Of a DNA stretch of 64,000 nt, positions 26,277-35,112 are shown piece after piece. The DNA comes from Paenisporosarcina sp050269735 (lineage in GTDB: Bacteria > Bacillota > Bacilli > Bacillales_A > Planococcaceae). The translations under genes were made by a program, and so were the position numbers. The stretch is from positions 679,620 to 743,619 of the forward strand of contig NZ_JBNNIX010000002.1 of assembly GCF_050269735.1 (NCBI RefSeq), written 5' to 3'. Every line of letters begins with the position of its first letter. The stretch's first letter is position 1. Under the pieces are notes generated by a model that was not told where the DNA came from, searched no databases, and worked only from the letters and a program-made list of their open reading frames with translations.

Positions 26277-26303
26277 AAAAAATCAGCCGCACTAGGCGGC
26301 TGA
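26277..26303 (-). terminator. Terminator after GntP-family permease
   Basis: A perfect 8-bp stem tcagccgc / gcggctga with a 5-nt loop and a run of T's on the minus strand. Confidence 0.92.
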
Positions 26304-26309
26304 ATTAAT

Positions 26310-27650
26310 TTATTCGATTCCAAAACCTAACGTGAATAGTATAATCGCAATTACTACACCGATTGCTGGTGTAATAACTGTAGTTGCTGCTACTGCCCAA
26401 TAAGCTTGACTATATTTCTCACCGCAAATTGAAGTGATAGTTGTTACAACATAGCCATTGTGTGGTAGAGAATCAAGCGCTCCAGATGAAATGGCCACAA
26501 CACGGTGTAACGCTTCAGGGTTAACACCGGCATCCAGGTAACCTGGTGCTAATAATGGTAGAGCGATAGCTTGCCCACCAGAAGCTGAACCAGTCATACC
26601 TGCGATTACTGATACCGCTACAGCAGCTCCGATTAAAGGAGAACCAGGAATGTTTGTCATTGCATCAACTGCTACCTGGAATGCAGGCACAGATTTTGCA
26701 ACTCCACCGAATCCTACAACCGCAGCAGTGTTACCAATTGCGATAATAGCACCTACAGTACCCGCAGATACAGCTTCCCAAGGAGCTTTAAAGTATTTCC
26801 AACTAACGATAAATGTTGCGATAATACCGCCAAGCAAGGCAACAATTAATGCTGAAGTTTTTAATTCTTCATGGAAAATGAACGAAATAACCAAAACAAC
26901 TAATAATGGAATCATTGCTAAAAATGGATTTGGTAATGGTCGGTTTACATCAAATGTTGGATCCGTTTCACGATTTTCAAAACGCTCACCTTTATTGACT
27001 GCCTTCGTAACAAGTTTTTTCAACCACCAATAACCAAAGACTGCCATGAAAGCAGCTACGATAAGACTGACTTCCCAACCAGCAAATTGATTTGTACCTA
27101 AAAATGGAATTGGAATCCAGTTTTGAATTTCTGGAGAACCTGCAGAAGTCATTGTAAATGTTACAGATCCTAAAGCTAATGTTGCTGGAATAAAACGACG
27201 TGGTAAATCTGCTTGTTTAAATAAAGAGATAGCCATTGGATAAACAGAGAATGCTACGACGAACAAACTCACACCGCCGTATGTAAGAACAGCACAAGCA
27301 AGTACAATTGCAAGCACGGCAAACTTCATGCCTAATTTAGAAACAAACCATTTGGCAACTGAATCAGCAGCGCCACTGTCTTCCATTACTTTTCCAAAAA
27401 CAGCACCAAGTAAGAACATTAAGTACCAAGCTAAAATGAATGATGTAAAACCTGTCATATAACTGGTAACAAAGTTTGCTGCTCCTTCTTCAACCATTTG
27501 AGGAAATAATGGCAGACCACTCATAACGGCAACAAATAATGCAGAAATCGGGCCACCGATTAAAATATTAACACCCTTCAGTGTTAAGAAAATTAGTAAA
27601 GCTAGTCCCCCAATAAGACCAATCATACTTAATACAATACTTGTATCCAC
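26310..27650 (-). CDS. GntP-family permease, likely short-chain hydroxy/keto-acid transporter
   Basis: A 446-aa polytopic membrane protein with about 12 hydrophobic segments. It matches the GntP/YxjC family rather than MFS: N-terminal IGLIGGLALLIFLTLKGVNILIGGPISAL, and internal MTGSASGGQAIALPLL and SSGALDSLPHNGYVVT. Placement with scoAB and 3-hydroxybutyrate dehydrogenase suggests uptake of 3-hydroxybutyrate or acetoacetate. The start is GTG at 27648-27650 behind GGGGGAG. Third gene of the scoA-scoB-permease operon. Confidence 0.88.
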   Translation of the reverse strand: MDTSIVLSMIGLIGGLALLIFLTLKGVNILIGGPISALFVAVMSGLPLFPQMVEEGAANFVTSYMTGFTSFILAWYLMFLLGAVFGKVMEDSGAADSVAKWFVSKLGMKFAVLAIVLACAVLTYGGVSLFVVAFSVYPMAISLFKQADLPRRFIPATLALGSVTFTMTSAGSPEIQNWIPIPFLGTNQFAGWEVSLIVAAFMAVFGYWWLKKLVTKAVNKGERFENRETDPTFDVNRPLPNPFLAMIPLLVVLVISFIFHEELKTSALIVALLGGIIATFIVSWKYFKAPWEAVSAGTVGAIIAIGNTAAVVGFGGVAKSVPAFQVAVDAMTNIPGSPLIGAAVAVSVIAGMTGSASGGQAIALPLLAPGYLDAGVNPEALHRVVAISSGALDSLPHNGYVVTTITSICGEKYSQAYWAVAATTVITPAIGVVIAIILFTLGFGIE

Positions 27651-27684
27651 GAATAAATCTCCCCCGAAATTTTATTAAGACGTT

Positions 27685-28347
27685 TTAGAACTTCACGTTT
27701 TCTTTTACATTATCAACATTTAAAGAAGCTTCAGTAGAATCTATGACGTCTTGAACAGTGAATCCTTCAAAAACTTCTTTTAAAACTAAACCAGTTGGTG
27801 TTACTTCAATTAATGCTCGTTCAGTAATAATTTTGTTAACAACGCCTTTACCTGTTAATGGTAATTCACATTGCTTTTTGATTTTAGCTGAACCATCTTT
27901 TGCAACATGATCCATGATGACGATAATTTTCTTAGCACCATGAACTAAATCCATAGCACCGCCCATGCCCTTAATCATTTTGCCTGGAATCATCCAGTTT
28001 GCTAAATCACCAGTCTCTGAAACTTCCATCCCGCCAAGAATGGCTACGTCAACATGTCCACCGCGAATCATAGCAAAAGACTCAGCGCTTGTGAAAAAGG
28101 CAGAACCAGGAATTGTTGTAACCGTTTCCTTTCCTGCATTGATTAAGTCCGGATCCACTTCATCTTTTGTTGGGTAAGGTCCGATTCCAAGTAACCCGTT
28201 TTCGGATTGTAAAACTACTGTTTTATTAGGAGAAATATAGTTAGCCACCAAGGTTGGCATTCCAATTCCTAAGTTTACATAGTTTCCATCTTCAATTTCT
28301 TGTTCAGCTCGAATAGCAATACGTTCTCTGACATTAATTTTTTCCAT
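27685..28347 (-). CDS. scoB: 3-oxoacid CoA-transferase subunit B
   Basis: A 220-aa class I CoA-transferase beta subunit. The catalytic glutamate lies in QSENGLLGIGPYP, the family E-x-G signature. It moves CoA from succinyl-CoA (or acetyl-CoA) to acetoacetate, making acetoacetyl-CoA for thiolysis. ATG 28345-28347 has AGGAGG. The gap to scoA is 20 bp, so the subunits are co-expressed. Confidence 0.95.
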   Translation of the reverse strand: MEKINVRERIAIRAEQEIEDGNYVNLGIGMPTLVANYISPNKTVVLQSENGLLGIGPYPTKDEVDPDLINAGKETVTTIPGSAFFTSAESFAMIRGGHVDVAILGGMEVSETGDLANWMIPGKMIKGMGGAMDLVHGAKKIIVIMDHVAKDGSAKIKKQCELPLTGKGVVNKIITERALIEVTPTGLVLKEVFEGFTVQDVIDSTEASLNVDNVKENVKF

Positions 28348-28367
28348 GCTGTTTGTCTCCTCCTGTC

Positions 28368-29057
28368 TTATGAACGAGTCGTTAAACGTTCAATCCGTTT
28401 TTCTTGAGATGCTTGTAGTAGTCCTTGTACATAGATACTTGGTGTTTGAATCACGTTCGGATCCAAGTCTCCTGTTTCAACTATTTCTTCTACTTCTGCA
28501 ATCGTGAATTTCCCTGCAGCCGCCATCATCGGATTAAAGTTTTGCGCTGTTTTGTTATAAACAAGATTCCCAAACTTATCAGCTTTTGCAGCACGAACAA
28601 GTGCAAAGTCAGCTTTCAATGCTTCCTCAAGCACATATTCCTTACCGTCAAACTCACGAATTTCTTTTCCTTCAGCAACGGTTGTACCAACACCTGCTGG
28701 AGTAAAGAATGCCGGAATTCCTGCGCCGCCCGCACGAATTTTTTCAGCTAAAGTCCCTTGAGGCGTCAACTCCACTTCGATTTCGCCAGATAGTACTTGG
28801 CGTTCAAATTCCTTGTTTTCACCAACATATGAACCAATCATCTTTTTTATTTGTTTATTTTTCAATAAAAGTCCAAGTCCCCAGTCATCAATTCCACAGT
28901 TATTCGAGATAACGGTTAAATCAGTTACTCCTTTATCAACAAGTGCAAGAATCAATTTTTCTGGTATACCAACTAATCCAAAACCACCGACCATTAATGT
29001 GGCTCCATTTTGAATTTGTTGTACAGCCTCTTCTGCAGAAGAATAAATAGGCTTCAT
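28368..29057 (-). CDS. scoA: 3-oxoacid CoA-transferase subunit A
   Basis: A 229-aa class I CoA-transferase alpha subunit with GGFGLVGIPEKLI, SNNCGIDDWGLG and PAFFTPAGVGT. It partners with ScoB. It is the first gene of the operon; ATG 29055-29057 has AAGGAGG. A CcpA-like cre lies about 40-50 bp upstream, suggesting glucose repression of ketone-body use. The divergently acting regulator gene is next door upstream. Confidence 0.95.
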   Translation of the reverse strand: MKPIYSSAEEAVQQIQNGATLMVGGFGLVGIPEKLILALVDKGVTDLTVISNNCGIDDWGLGLLLKNKQIKKMIGSYVGENKEFERQVLSGEIEVELTPQGTLAEKIRAGGAGIPAFFTPAGVGTTVAEGKEIREFDGKEYVLEEALKADFALVRAAKADKFGNLVYNKTAQNFNPMMAAAGKFTIAEVEEIVETGDLDPNVIQTPSIYVQGLLQASQEKRIERLTTRS

Positions 29058-29095
29058 TGGGTTTCCTCCTTAAAAGAAATCGTTTGAATTTTTAA

Positions 29096-29109
29096 TAAAA
29101 GCGCTTTCA
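29096..29109 (-). promoter_or_regulatory. Candidate CcpA cre site upstream of scoA
   Basis: On the minus strand TGAAAGCGCTTTTA matches the cre consensus TGWAANCGNTNWCA at all positions except C13. Catabolite repression of a ketone-body operon makes sense, but binding is not shown. Confidence 0.6.
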
Positions 29110-29165
29110 CTAGCAATTAAAACAGAAGCGTGATTTTCACGCAATAGCAGATGTGACAAGTTTTT

Positions 29166-29290
29166 GTCGGAATTCATTCTGTTTTTTGTCCGAATTTCTG
29201 GACTTTCGTAATTTTTTTTCGAAATTATCAGTAATTTTGTCGGAAAATAGTGTCCAGAAAATCGGAATTAAGTCCGTTTTTTCGGAATTG
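29166..29290 (+). repeat. Degenerate tandem array, TCGGAATT core
   Basis: TCGGAATT-like cores start at 29167, 29189, 29219, 29240, 29262 and 29282. Most spacings are 20-22 bp, with one of 30 bp. T runs precede most cores. It lies between the stop of the AAA+ regulator and the scoA promoter region and reaches the regulator's stop codon. See the related 21-bp arrays at 30770, 44643 and 61496. Confidence 0.55.
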
Positions 29291-29292
29291 GG

Positions 29293-30636
29293 TCATAAGT
29301 TGTATTTTTTTATTTTTTCATAAAGGGTAGAACGACTCAGTCCTAACTGTTTCGCTATTACTCTCTTATCCATTTCATCTACTAGTGCTTGTTGGATCAT
29401 TGTGCGTTCTAGGTCTTCGATTGCATCTTGCAGATTAATTAATATCGGGAGTGGTTTTTTTCGAACCTGCTTTAATTGTTCTGGCAAAGCAGAAGGTTCA
29501 ATTGTTTCATCCTCAGCTAAATAAACTGCTGCTTGAATAACATTTTGTAATTCACGGACATTACCCGGCCAATGATAGTTTTGTAAATACTCTCTCGTTC
29601 GGCTCGATAGCACAAGTCTACGCTTCCCTGCTTTTAATATGTATTGCTGTAAAAATGTATTAGCCAGTTCTGTAAAATCTTCCATACGCTCTCTTAACGG
29701 GGGAATGCGCAGCGTTATGGCTTGAATCCGGTAATACAAATCTTCACGGAATTTGCCTTGTTCAATTAAATGTTCAAGGGGGCGATTTGTCGCTGCAAGG
29801 ATTCTCACGTTCACTTGCTTCGTGATATGGGAACCAATCGGTTCAACTTCACCTTCTTGAATAGCTCTTAGTAGCTTCGCTTGAATGGTCAATGGCATAG
29901 CACCAATTTCATCGATAAACAGGGTTCCTTTATCAGCAAGTTCAAAGCGCCCTTTTCGATGCTGATTATCGAGTTTATTATAAGAACCAAAAATTTCGGA
30001 TTCTAATAATTCCGCAGGGATTGCAGCACAATTTATTTTTACAAATGGCAAATCCGCTCGTTCTGAACGTTCATGAATACTTTGTGCAAACAGTTCTTTT
30101 CCCGTACCACTTTCTCCTTCTATCAAGACGGATAAGTCGCTCGGGGCAATCATTTGAATCGTTTCCTTAATCGACCGAATCGCTTGTGAACTACCCTTAA
30201 TGTCTTCAAGTCGGTACGATTTGTTAGGGGTATCATTAGAAGTCATGTTTATTTTATCCATAGTGGTCCTTACATGAGAGCTAAGCTTTTTCCAATCGTT
30301 CATATCCCGAAAGACAACACTCCCGAAGGCACCGACGATTTTCCCATCTACTATTAAAGGTACGCGATTGGCGAGCATATATGTCCCTTTTATGTAATGA
30401 GGAGATGCTTCGTCCGCGATTCCTGATTTAATAACTTCGTGCATTTTTGTGTTTTCGATGACTTCATCCACTGGTTTTCCAATAGCTTGATCTCGTTCAA
30501 CTTCTAAAAAACGACAATAGTCTTCGTTGATATATAGAATTCTGGAATTTTTATCGACCACGACAAACCATTGAAAAGCGTTCTCCAGTATTTGCGATAG
30601 GACGGACTCTGGTAAATGTTGAACTATAGACTTCAT
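29293..30636 (-). CDS. PAS-AAA+-Fis transcriptional regulator lacking GAFTGA
   Basis: A 447-aa protein with an N-terminal PAS domain (about 10-115), a central sigma-54-activator AAA+ domain (Walker A GESGTGKE, Walker B GTLFIDEIG, arginine-finger region FREDLYYRI) and a C-terminal Fis-type HTH (KRVIAKQLGLSRSTLYEKI). Between ESEIFG and FELADKGTLF, where activators carry the GAFTGA loop that touches sigma-54, this protein has SYNKLDNQHRKGR. It should therefore not open sigma-54 promoters in the usual way, and I found no -24/-12 promoter upstream of scoA. It probably controls the scoAB module. ATG 30634-30636 is chosen over GTG 30645 on ribosome site spacing. Confidence 0.88.
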   Translation of the reverse strand: MKSIVQHLPESVLSQILENAFQWFVVVDKNSRILYINEDYCRFLEVERDQAIGKPVDEVIENTKMHEVIKSGIADEASPHYIKGTYMLANRVPLIVDGKIVGAFGSVVFRDMNDWKKLSSHVRTTMDKINMTSNDTPNKSYRLEDIKGSSQAIRSIKETIQMIAPSDLSVLIEGESGTGKELFAQSIHERSERADLPFVKINCAAIPAELLESEIFGSYNKLDNQHRKGRFELADKGTLFIDEIGAMPLTIQAKLLRAIQEGEVEPIGSHITKQVNVRILAATNRPLEHLIEQGKFREDLYYRIQAITLRIPPLRERMEDFTELANTFLQQYILKAGKRRLVLSSRTREYLQNYHWPGNVRELQNVIQAAVYLAEDETIEPSALPEQLKQVRKKPLPILINLQDAIEDLERTMIQQALVDEMDKRVIAKQLGLSRSTLYEKIKKYNL

Positions 30637-30698
30637 TTTGCTCACCCTAACTTTACGATTCGTTCCATTCTATTTTCCCAAACTATACGCAATTATGC

Positions 30699-30730
30699 AA
30701 AAAAACGGAGAGCCTAAGTTGGCTCTCCGT
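30699..30730 (-). terminator. Strong hairpin upstream of the regulator gene
   Basis: A perfect 10-bp stem acggagagcc / ggctctccgt with a 6-nt loop and TTTTTT on the minus strand. It would end transcripts arriving from the MFS gene, after they pass through the CAGACGT array. Confidence 0.9.
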
Positions 30731-30769
30731 TGTCATTGCAAGCTTTGCGGCAATGAGACTTATAGTTTT

Positions 30770-30863
30770 CAGACGTGACCCGTAATTTTTTAGACGTGAA
30801 TGGCATTATTTCAGACGTCGCCCTTCATTTTTCAGACGTCATCGCCAAAAAGTCAGACTGAGC
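30770..30863 (+). repeat. 21-bp-period tandem array, CAGACGT core (copy 1)
   Basis: Cores (C/T)AGACGT start at 30770, 30791, 30812 and 30833, and a terminal CAGACTG at 30854. Every step is exactly 21 bp. Each unit is CAGACGT + about 8 variable bases + an A/T-rich ATTTTT tract. The last 20 bp (30844-30863) recur exactly at 61570-61589. No ORF crosses it. It lies between the MFS stop and a terminator. The rest of 30864-31071 shows only weak hairpins (for example tttcgct/agcgaaa at 30925-30952). Confidence 0.85.
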
Positions 30864-31071
30864 AACCGCTCAACCAACTTTATAAAAATAGCAACCATCG
30901 AGAGAGGTTTTCTAGAAAAATTTCTTTCGCTGAATTGAGCACTGTAGCGAAATGGCTCTCATTCAGGTTTTAAAGATTTAATGGTTTTTGTTTTCGCTGC
31001 GCTCCTGTTTGGGAGAACTCGTTGGTCTCATGCTTCACCATTTAGCGGGATACCGCTCCAATGTAAACTTA

Positions 31072-32262
31072 TCATTCTGTTTCTGCAGTATTCTTTATCC
31101 CAGACTTTCTTAATGGAAGATCATAGTAAAGACTTGGAATGATCGCCAACGCCATGAACGAAGTCAAAATTAGGAACATGGCGGTCATGCCATATTGGTC
31201 CACCAGTACTCCTCCTACAAAAGGTCCCAGCATTCTACCGACAGTTGCAGTACTGTTTACGATTCCTTGATAGAACCCTTCCCTGCCTTTCGGTGCCAAT
31301 TGACTAGCTAAGGTCGGCACTGCTGGCCATACAAACATTTCCCCAATTGTTAGGATTACCATCGCTGTTACAAACATCGAAAATACTTGTGCATAACCGA
31401 CAACAATAAATGAAATCATCATAATAACAATTCCTAGTACTAGCTGAGCTTTCACGCGGTGTTCCAGTTTTTTGACAATCGGTTGGATAATGGGCTGGGC
31501 AGCAAGAATGAGCAATCCATTGATTGTCCATAAGAGACTATAATGTTTCAGTGTAAGTCCCAGTTCTTGCGTATAGGTCGCAATGGTCGACTGCCATTGT
31601 ACATAAACAAGCCAACACATTAAATATCCGCTGGTAACGATTAGGAGTGCGTAGAATGGAGCTTTATTTCGGATCTTTTTCCCTTCATTAATGACCGAAG
31701 TATGCATATTTGGTGATATATCAAATCGACGGTAACCCAAAACTGCAATAAAGAAGAAAATGATATACATACTTAAATTTGCAATGAAAATATAATCAAA
31801 ACTGGCATCTGCAATAATACCTGCTACCGCCGGGCCAATTGCTACACCTAAATTCTGCGCCAAGTAAATGGCATTGAACGCTTTTCGACCACCTTCCGGC
31901 CAAGCAGTTCCAACCATCGCATACATGCTTGGAAAAACAATCCCTCCACTGAACCCCATAATCGTCAGAAACCAAACGTAATGTGGCCAGCCGTGCCAAA
32001 GAGTTAATCCGACCAGACCAAATATTGTGATGACAATACCGAGCATGATCGATTTATAGCCACCGATGCGGTCAAATAAGTAACCACCAAGCAAATTGCC
32101 GATTATTCCCGCTCCTGCATTCGCCATTAAAACCAAGCCAGCCACCGATAAACTTTTTCCTAAATGATCGTGTAAATATATTGTATTTAAAGGCCATAAA
32201 AACGAACTACCCGTTACATTGACGAGCATGCCAATTATTAAAAGCCACACACTTCTAGGCAT
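31072..32262 (-). CDS. MFS transporter
   Basis: A 396-aa protein with about 12 hydrophobic segments and the MFS loop 2-3 motif GGYLFDRIGGYKS. It belongs to the drug/metabolite efflux-like 12-TMS subgroup; the substrate cannot be told from the sequence. ATG 32260-32262 has GGAGGAATT. It is monocistronic and divergent from ytqA. Confidence 0.85.
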   Translation of the reverse strand: MPRSVWLLIIGMLVNVTGSSFLWPLNTIYLHDHLGKSLSVAGLVLMANAGAGIIGNLLGGYLFDRIGGYKSIMLGIVITIFGLVGLTLWHGWPHYVWFLTIMGFSGGIVFPSMYAMVGTAWPEGGRKAFNAIYLAQNLGVAIGPAVAGIIADASFDYIFIANLSMYIIFFFIAVLGYRRFDISPNMHTSVINEGKKIRNKAPFYALLIVTSGYLMCWLVYVQWQSTIATYTQELGLTLKHYSLLWTINGLLILAAQPIIQPIVKKLEHRVKAQLVLGIVIMMISFIVVGYAQVFSMFVTAMVILTIGEMFVWPAVPTLASQLAPKGREGFYQGIVNSTATVGRMLGPFVGGVLVDQYGMTAMFLILTSFMALAIIPSLYYDLPLRKSGIKNTAETE

Positions 32263-32420
32263 GACAATTCCTCCATTTATTTCGAAATCCCAAATAATTG
32301 TAGTCTTTTTTAGTCAATCCAACAAGATGTCTTTAAAAATTGAACTATTCAGCTTTTTGATAACGTGGGTTTTCTAAGAAAATCGTGATAAAATACCCTT
32401 TTAGAGGAGTGGATGCATAA

Positions 32421-33368
32421 ATGGATTTCCCTTTTCCTTCTGACGGAAAGCGATATCATACTTGGAACCGTCATTTACGAAATGAATTTGGGTTCAAAGT
32501 ATTTAAAGTAGCACTTGACGCTGGATTTGATTGTCCAAATCGGGACGGAACCGTTGCTTATGGCGGTTGCACTTTTTGCAGCGCAGCGGGTTCGGGAGAC
32601 TTTGCAGGAGACCGCATTGATCCCATTGATGTGCAATTTGAAGAAATAAAAAATAAGATGCATAAGAAATGGAAAGACGGAAAATACATGGCTTACTTTC
32701 TGGCCTATACAAATACGCATGCCCCGCTTCCCCTAATAAAAGAGAAATTCGAAGCTGCCTTAGCCCAGGAAGGAGTCATCGGTTTATCAATCGCAACACG
32801 CCCTGACTGTCTTCCAGATGATGTCGTGGAATATCTGGCTGAATTGAACGAACGTACTTATCTATGGGTAGAACTGGGTCTTCAAACCGTTCACGAACGT
32901 ACAGCAAAATTAATTAATCGTGCACATGACTATGACTGTTATGTTGAAGGAGTTCAGAAACTCCGCAAACATGGCATTCGAATATGTGCCCATATCATCA
33001 ATGGTTTACCTTTGGAAGATAAAGAAATGATGATGGAAACTGCTCGTGAAGTGTCTAAACTCGATGTTCAAGGGATCAAAATCCATTTACTTCATTTATT
33101 AAAAGGTACACCCATGATAAAGCAATATGAAAAAGGGATGGTAGAGTTTATGGACCAGGAAGCATATGTTCAACTTGTTGTGGATCAGCTAGAACTTCTG
33201 CCACCTGAAATGGTCATCCATCGAATAACAGGAGACGGGCCGATTAACTTAATGATTGGGCCGATGTGGAGTGTCAATAAATGGTCCGTGTTAAACGCGA
33301 TAGATGCTGAACTCGTTCGCAGGGACAGTTGGCAAGGTAGACTTTTCGCTGGAAGGGTGACTGTTTAA
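32421..33368 (+). CDS. ytqA: Radical SAM protein YtqA (TIGR01212 family)
   Basis: A 315-aa protein. The cysteines in DCPNRDGTVAYGGCTFC (C38, C50, C53) form an atypically spaced radical-SAM [4Fe-4S] motif characteristic of the YtqA/YhcC family. In B. subtilis YtqA is encoded with the wobble-uridine methylase MnmM, so a role in tRNA U34 modification is plausible but not settled. ATG at 32421 follows AGAGGAG. The stop overlaps the mnmM start (TAATG), so the pair is translationally coupled. Confidence 0.92.
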   Translation: MDFPFPSDGKRYHTWNRHLRNEFGFKVFKVALDAGFDCPNRDGTVAYGGCTFCSAAGSGDFAGDRIDPIDVQFEEIKNKMHKKWKDGKYMAYFLAYTNTHAPLPLIKEKFEAALAQEGVIGLSIATRPDCLPDDVVEYLAELNERTYLWVELGLQTVHERTAKLINRAHDYDCYVEGVQKLRKHGIRICAHIINGLPLEDKEMMMETAREVSKLDVQGIKIHLLHLLKGTPMIKQYEKGMVEFMDQEAYVQLVVDQLELLPPEMVIHRITGDGPINLMIGPMWSVNKWSVLNAIDAELVRRDSWQGRLFAGRVTV

Positions 33369-33940
33369 TGAAACTCGAAAGGGTTCTTCCATACGTAAAG
33401 ACTTTACTGAAAAGCACGGTATCCCCTGGCGATACCGTGGTGGATGCAACAGCTGGCAATGGGCACGATACCCTTTTTCTCGCTCAACTGGTAGGTCCGA
33501 CTGGACATGTTTACGCTTTCGATGTTCAGGAAGCGGCAATTGAAGCAACACGCTTACGTTTAGGTGATTGCCAGGAACATGCTACTGTCATCCATGCTGG
33601 GCACGAAACCATTGCACAACATGTAAAAGAAGAAATATCAGCCGCTGTTTTCAATCTAGGCTATTTACCTGGGGCAGACCATTCCATCATAACGAAACCT
33701 CATTCAACCATCGAAGCATTGGATAGTTGTCTGGACCTGTTGAAAATTGAAGGAATGATTGTATTGGTCGTTTATCATGGACATGAAGGTGGAGATGTGG
33801 AGCGTGATGCTTTGCTCGAATATGTACGAACCCTTCCCCAATCATTCGTACATGTCCTGAAATATGAGTTTATCAACCAACAGAATCATCCCCCATTTGT
33901 GGTGGCAATTGAAAAAATGAAGCATCTTAAAAAACCTTAA
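33368..33940 (+). CDS. mnmM: tRNA wobble-uridine methyltransferase MnmM (YtqB)
   Basis: A 190-aa class I SAM methyltransferase with motif I VDATAGNGHDTLFLA and NLGYLPGAD. YtqB (MnmM) completes the 5-methylaminomethyl group on U34 of tRNA in Gram-positive bacteria. It overlaps ytqA by one base and is followed by a strong terminator. Confidence 0.92.
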   Translation: MKLERVLPYVKTLLKSTVSPGDTVVDATAGNGHDTLFLAQLVGPTGHVYAFDVQEAAIEATRLRLGDCQEHATVIHAGHETIAQHVKEEISAAVFNLGYLPGADHSIITKPHSTIEALDSCLDLLKIEGMIVLVVYHGHEGGDVERDALLEYVRTLPQSFVHVLKYEFINQQNHPPFVVAIEKMKHLKKP

Positions 33941-33972
33941 GGTAAGCTATTTAGCTTCTCTTAAGGTTTTTT
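33929..33972 (+). terminator. Terminator after mnmM
   Basis: A 12-bp outer stem aaaaaaccttaa / ttaaggtttttt with an inner aagct/agctt stem; the T run is part of the distal arm. It overlaps the last codons of mnmM. Confidence 0.9.
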
Positions 33973-34032
33973 GCATATTTTTAAGAGAATTGGAAAAACT
34001 GGGGTTATCATTTTTTACATAAGGAGATCTTT

Positions 34033-35112
34033 ATGCCGAAAATCCAATCCATCAGTTCTTTTCAGCCTCCCTACTCATATTCGCAGGATCAGGCCTCTAC
34101 TTTATTGAAAAATTTGTTTACTGACCATTATGATGACTTGGAACGGATGCTCAAAGTATTTGAGAATGGCGAAATTGAATCCCGTCAATTTTGCGTGCCA
34201 ATGGAGTGGTTTGAACATCCGCATGATTTGGAAGAACGGAATCGTCTGTACATTGAACTCGCAACTTCCTACGGAGCTTTAGCCATTAATGCCTGTCTTC
34301 AAAACCAGGAGTTTCTGAAAGAGTCTGTCCATCCTTCCGAAATCGATGGGATTTTATTTATTTCAAGTACCGGTTTTTCGACACCCAGTATTGAAGCCCG
34401 TATATTAAATCAGCTTCCATTTTCTGATTACGTCAAGCGAATTCCGATTTGGGGTCTTGGTTGTGCAGGTGGTGCTTCCGGTTTAAGTCGCGCATTTGAC
34501 TATTGCCTAGCATACCCGAAAGCAAAAGTGCTCGTACTCTGTGTTGAATTATGCAGTTTGACATTTCAGCCAAATGACTATTCAAAAAGTAATCTAATTG
34601 GTGCTTCGTTGTTTGCGGATGGCGTAGCTTGTGCCTTAATTTGCGGAGACGAAGCAGAAGTTCAATCCAAGAAGCCAAGTCCTGCTTTTGTATCCACATC
34701 CTCAAAAACAATGGCCAATTCTGAAAATGTGATGGGATGGGATATGAAAAACGACGGGTTGCATGTCGTCTTTTCTAAAAGCATCCCTTCCATCATTGAA
34801 AAGTGGCTCGAGCCTTTTGTAACAGAATTTTTATCGGAGCATCACATGACTGCAAACAATCTCGATCATTTCATCGCCCATCCAGGAGGAAAGAAAGTAC
34901 TGACTGCATATGAAAAATCACTAGGGTTTGATTCATCCAAAACTGAAATTTCAAGAGACATTTTACGAAAACATGGCAATATGTCTTCGCCAACTGTTTT
35001 ATATGTATTAGAAGCTTTCATGAAAATGGACTGTTCACCTGGAGAAAAAGGGTTATTGACAGCACTCGGTCCTGGATTCAGTGGAGAACTGGTGTTGTTG
35101 GAATGGCAATAG
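34033..35112 (+). CDS. bpsA: Type III polyketide synthase BpsA
   Basis: A 359-aa chalcone-synthase-fold enzyme. The catalytic triad is visible: Cys144 in GLGCAGGASG, His283 in FIAHPGGKK and Asn316 in HGNMSSPT. Bacillus BpsA condenses fatty acyl-CoA starters with malonyl-CoA to make alkyl-pyrones. ATG 34033 has GGAGAT. It overlaps bpsB by 10 nt, forming a two-gene operon. Confidence 0.95.
   Translation: MPKIQSISSFQPPYSYSQDQASTLLKNLFTDHYDDLERMLKVFENGEIESRQFCVPMEWFEHPHDLEERNRLYIELATSYGALAINACLQNQEFLKESVHPSEIDGILFISSTGFSTPSIEARILNQLPFSDYVKRIPIWGLGCAGGASGLSRAFDYCLAYPKAKVLVLCVELCSLTFQPNDYSKSNLIGASLFADGVACALICGDEAEVQSKKPSPAFVSTSSKTMANSENVMGWDMKNDGLHVVFSKSIPSIIEKWLEPFVTEFLSEHHMTANNLDHFIAHPGGKKVLTAYEKSLGFDSSKTEISRDILRKHGNMSSPTVLYVLEAFMKMDCSPGEKGLLTALGPGFSGELVLLEWQ

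Noticed and set aside
29058..29165. Sigma-54 (-24/-12) promoter before scoA, expected from the regulator type
   Set aside because: No GG-N10-GC with TGGCAC/TTGC context at correct spacing was found. A TTGTCAC...TTGC pair has the wrong spacing.
30770..30863. CRISPR array
   Set aside because: The conserved part is only 7 bp in a 21-bp unit, with no 25-40-bp repeats, no unique spacers of 30+ bp and no cas genes.
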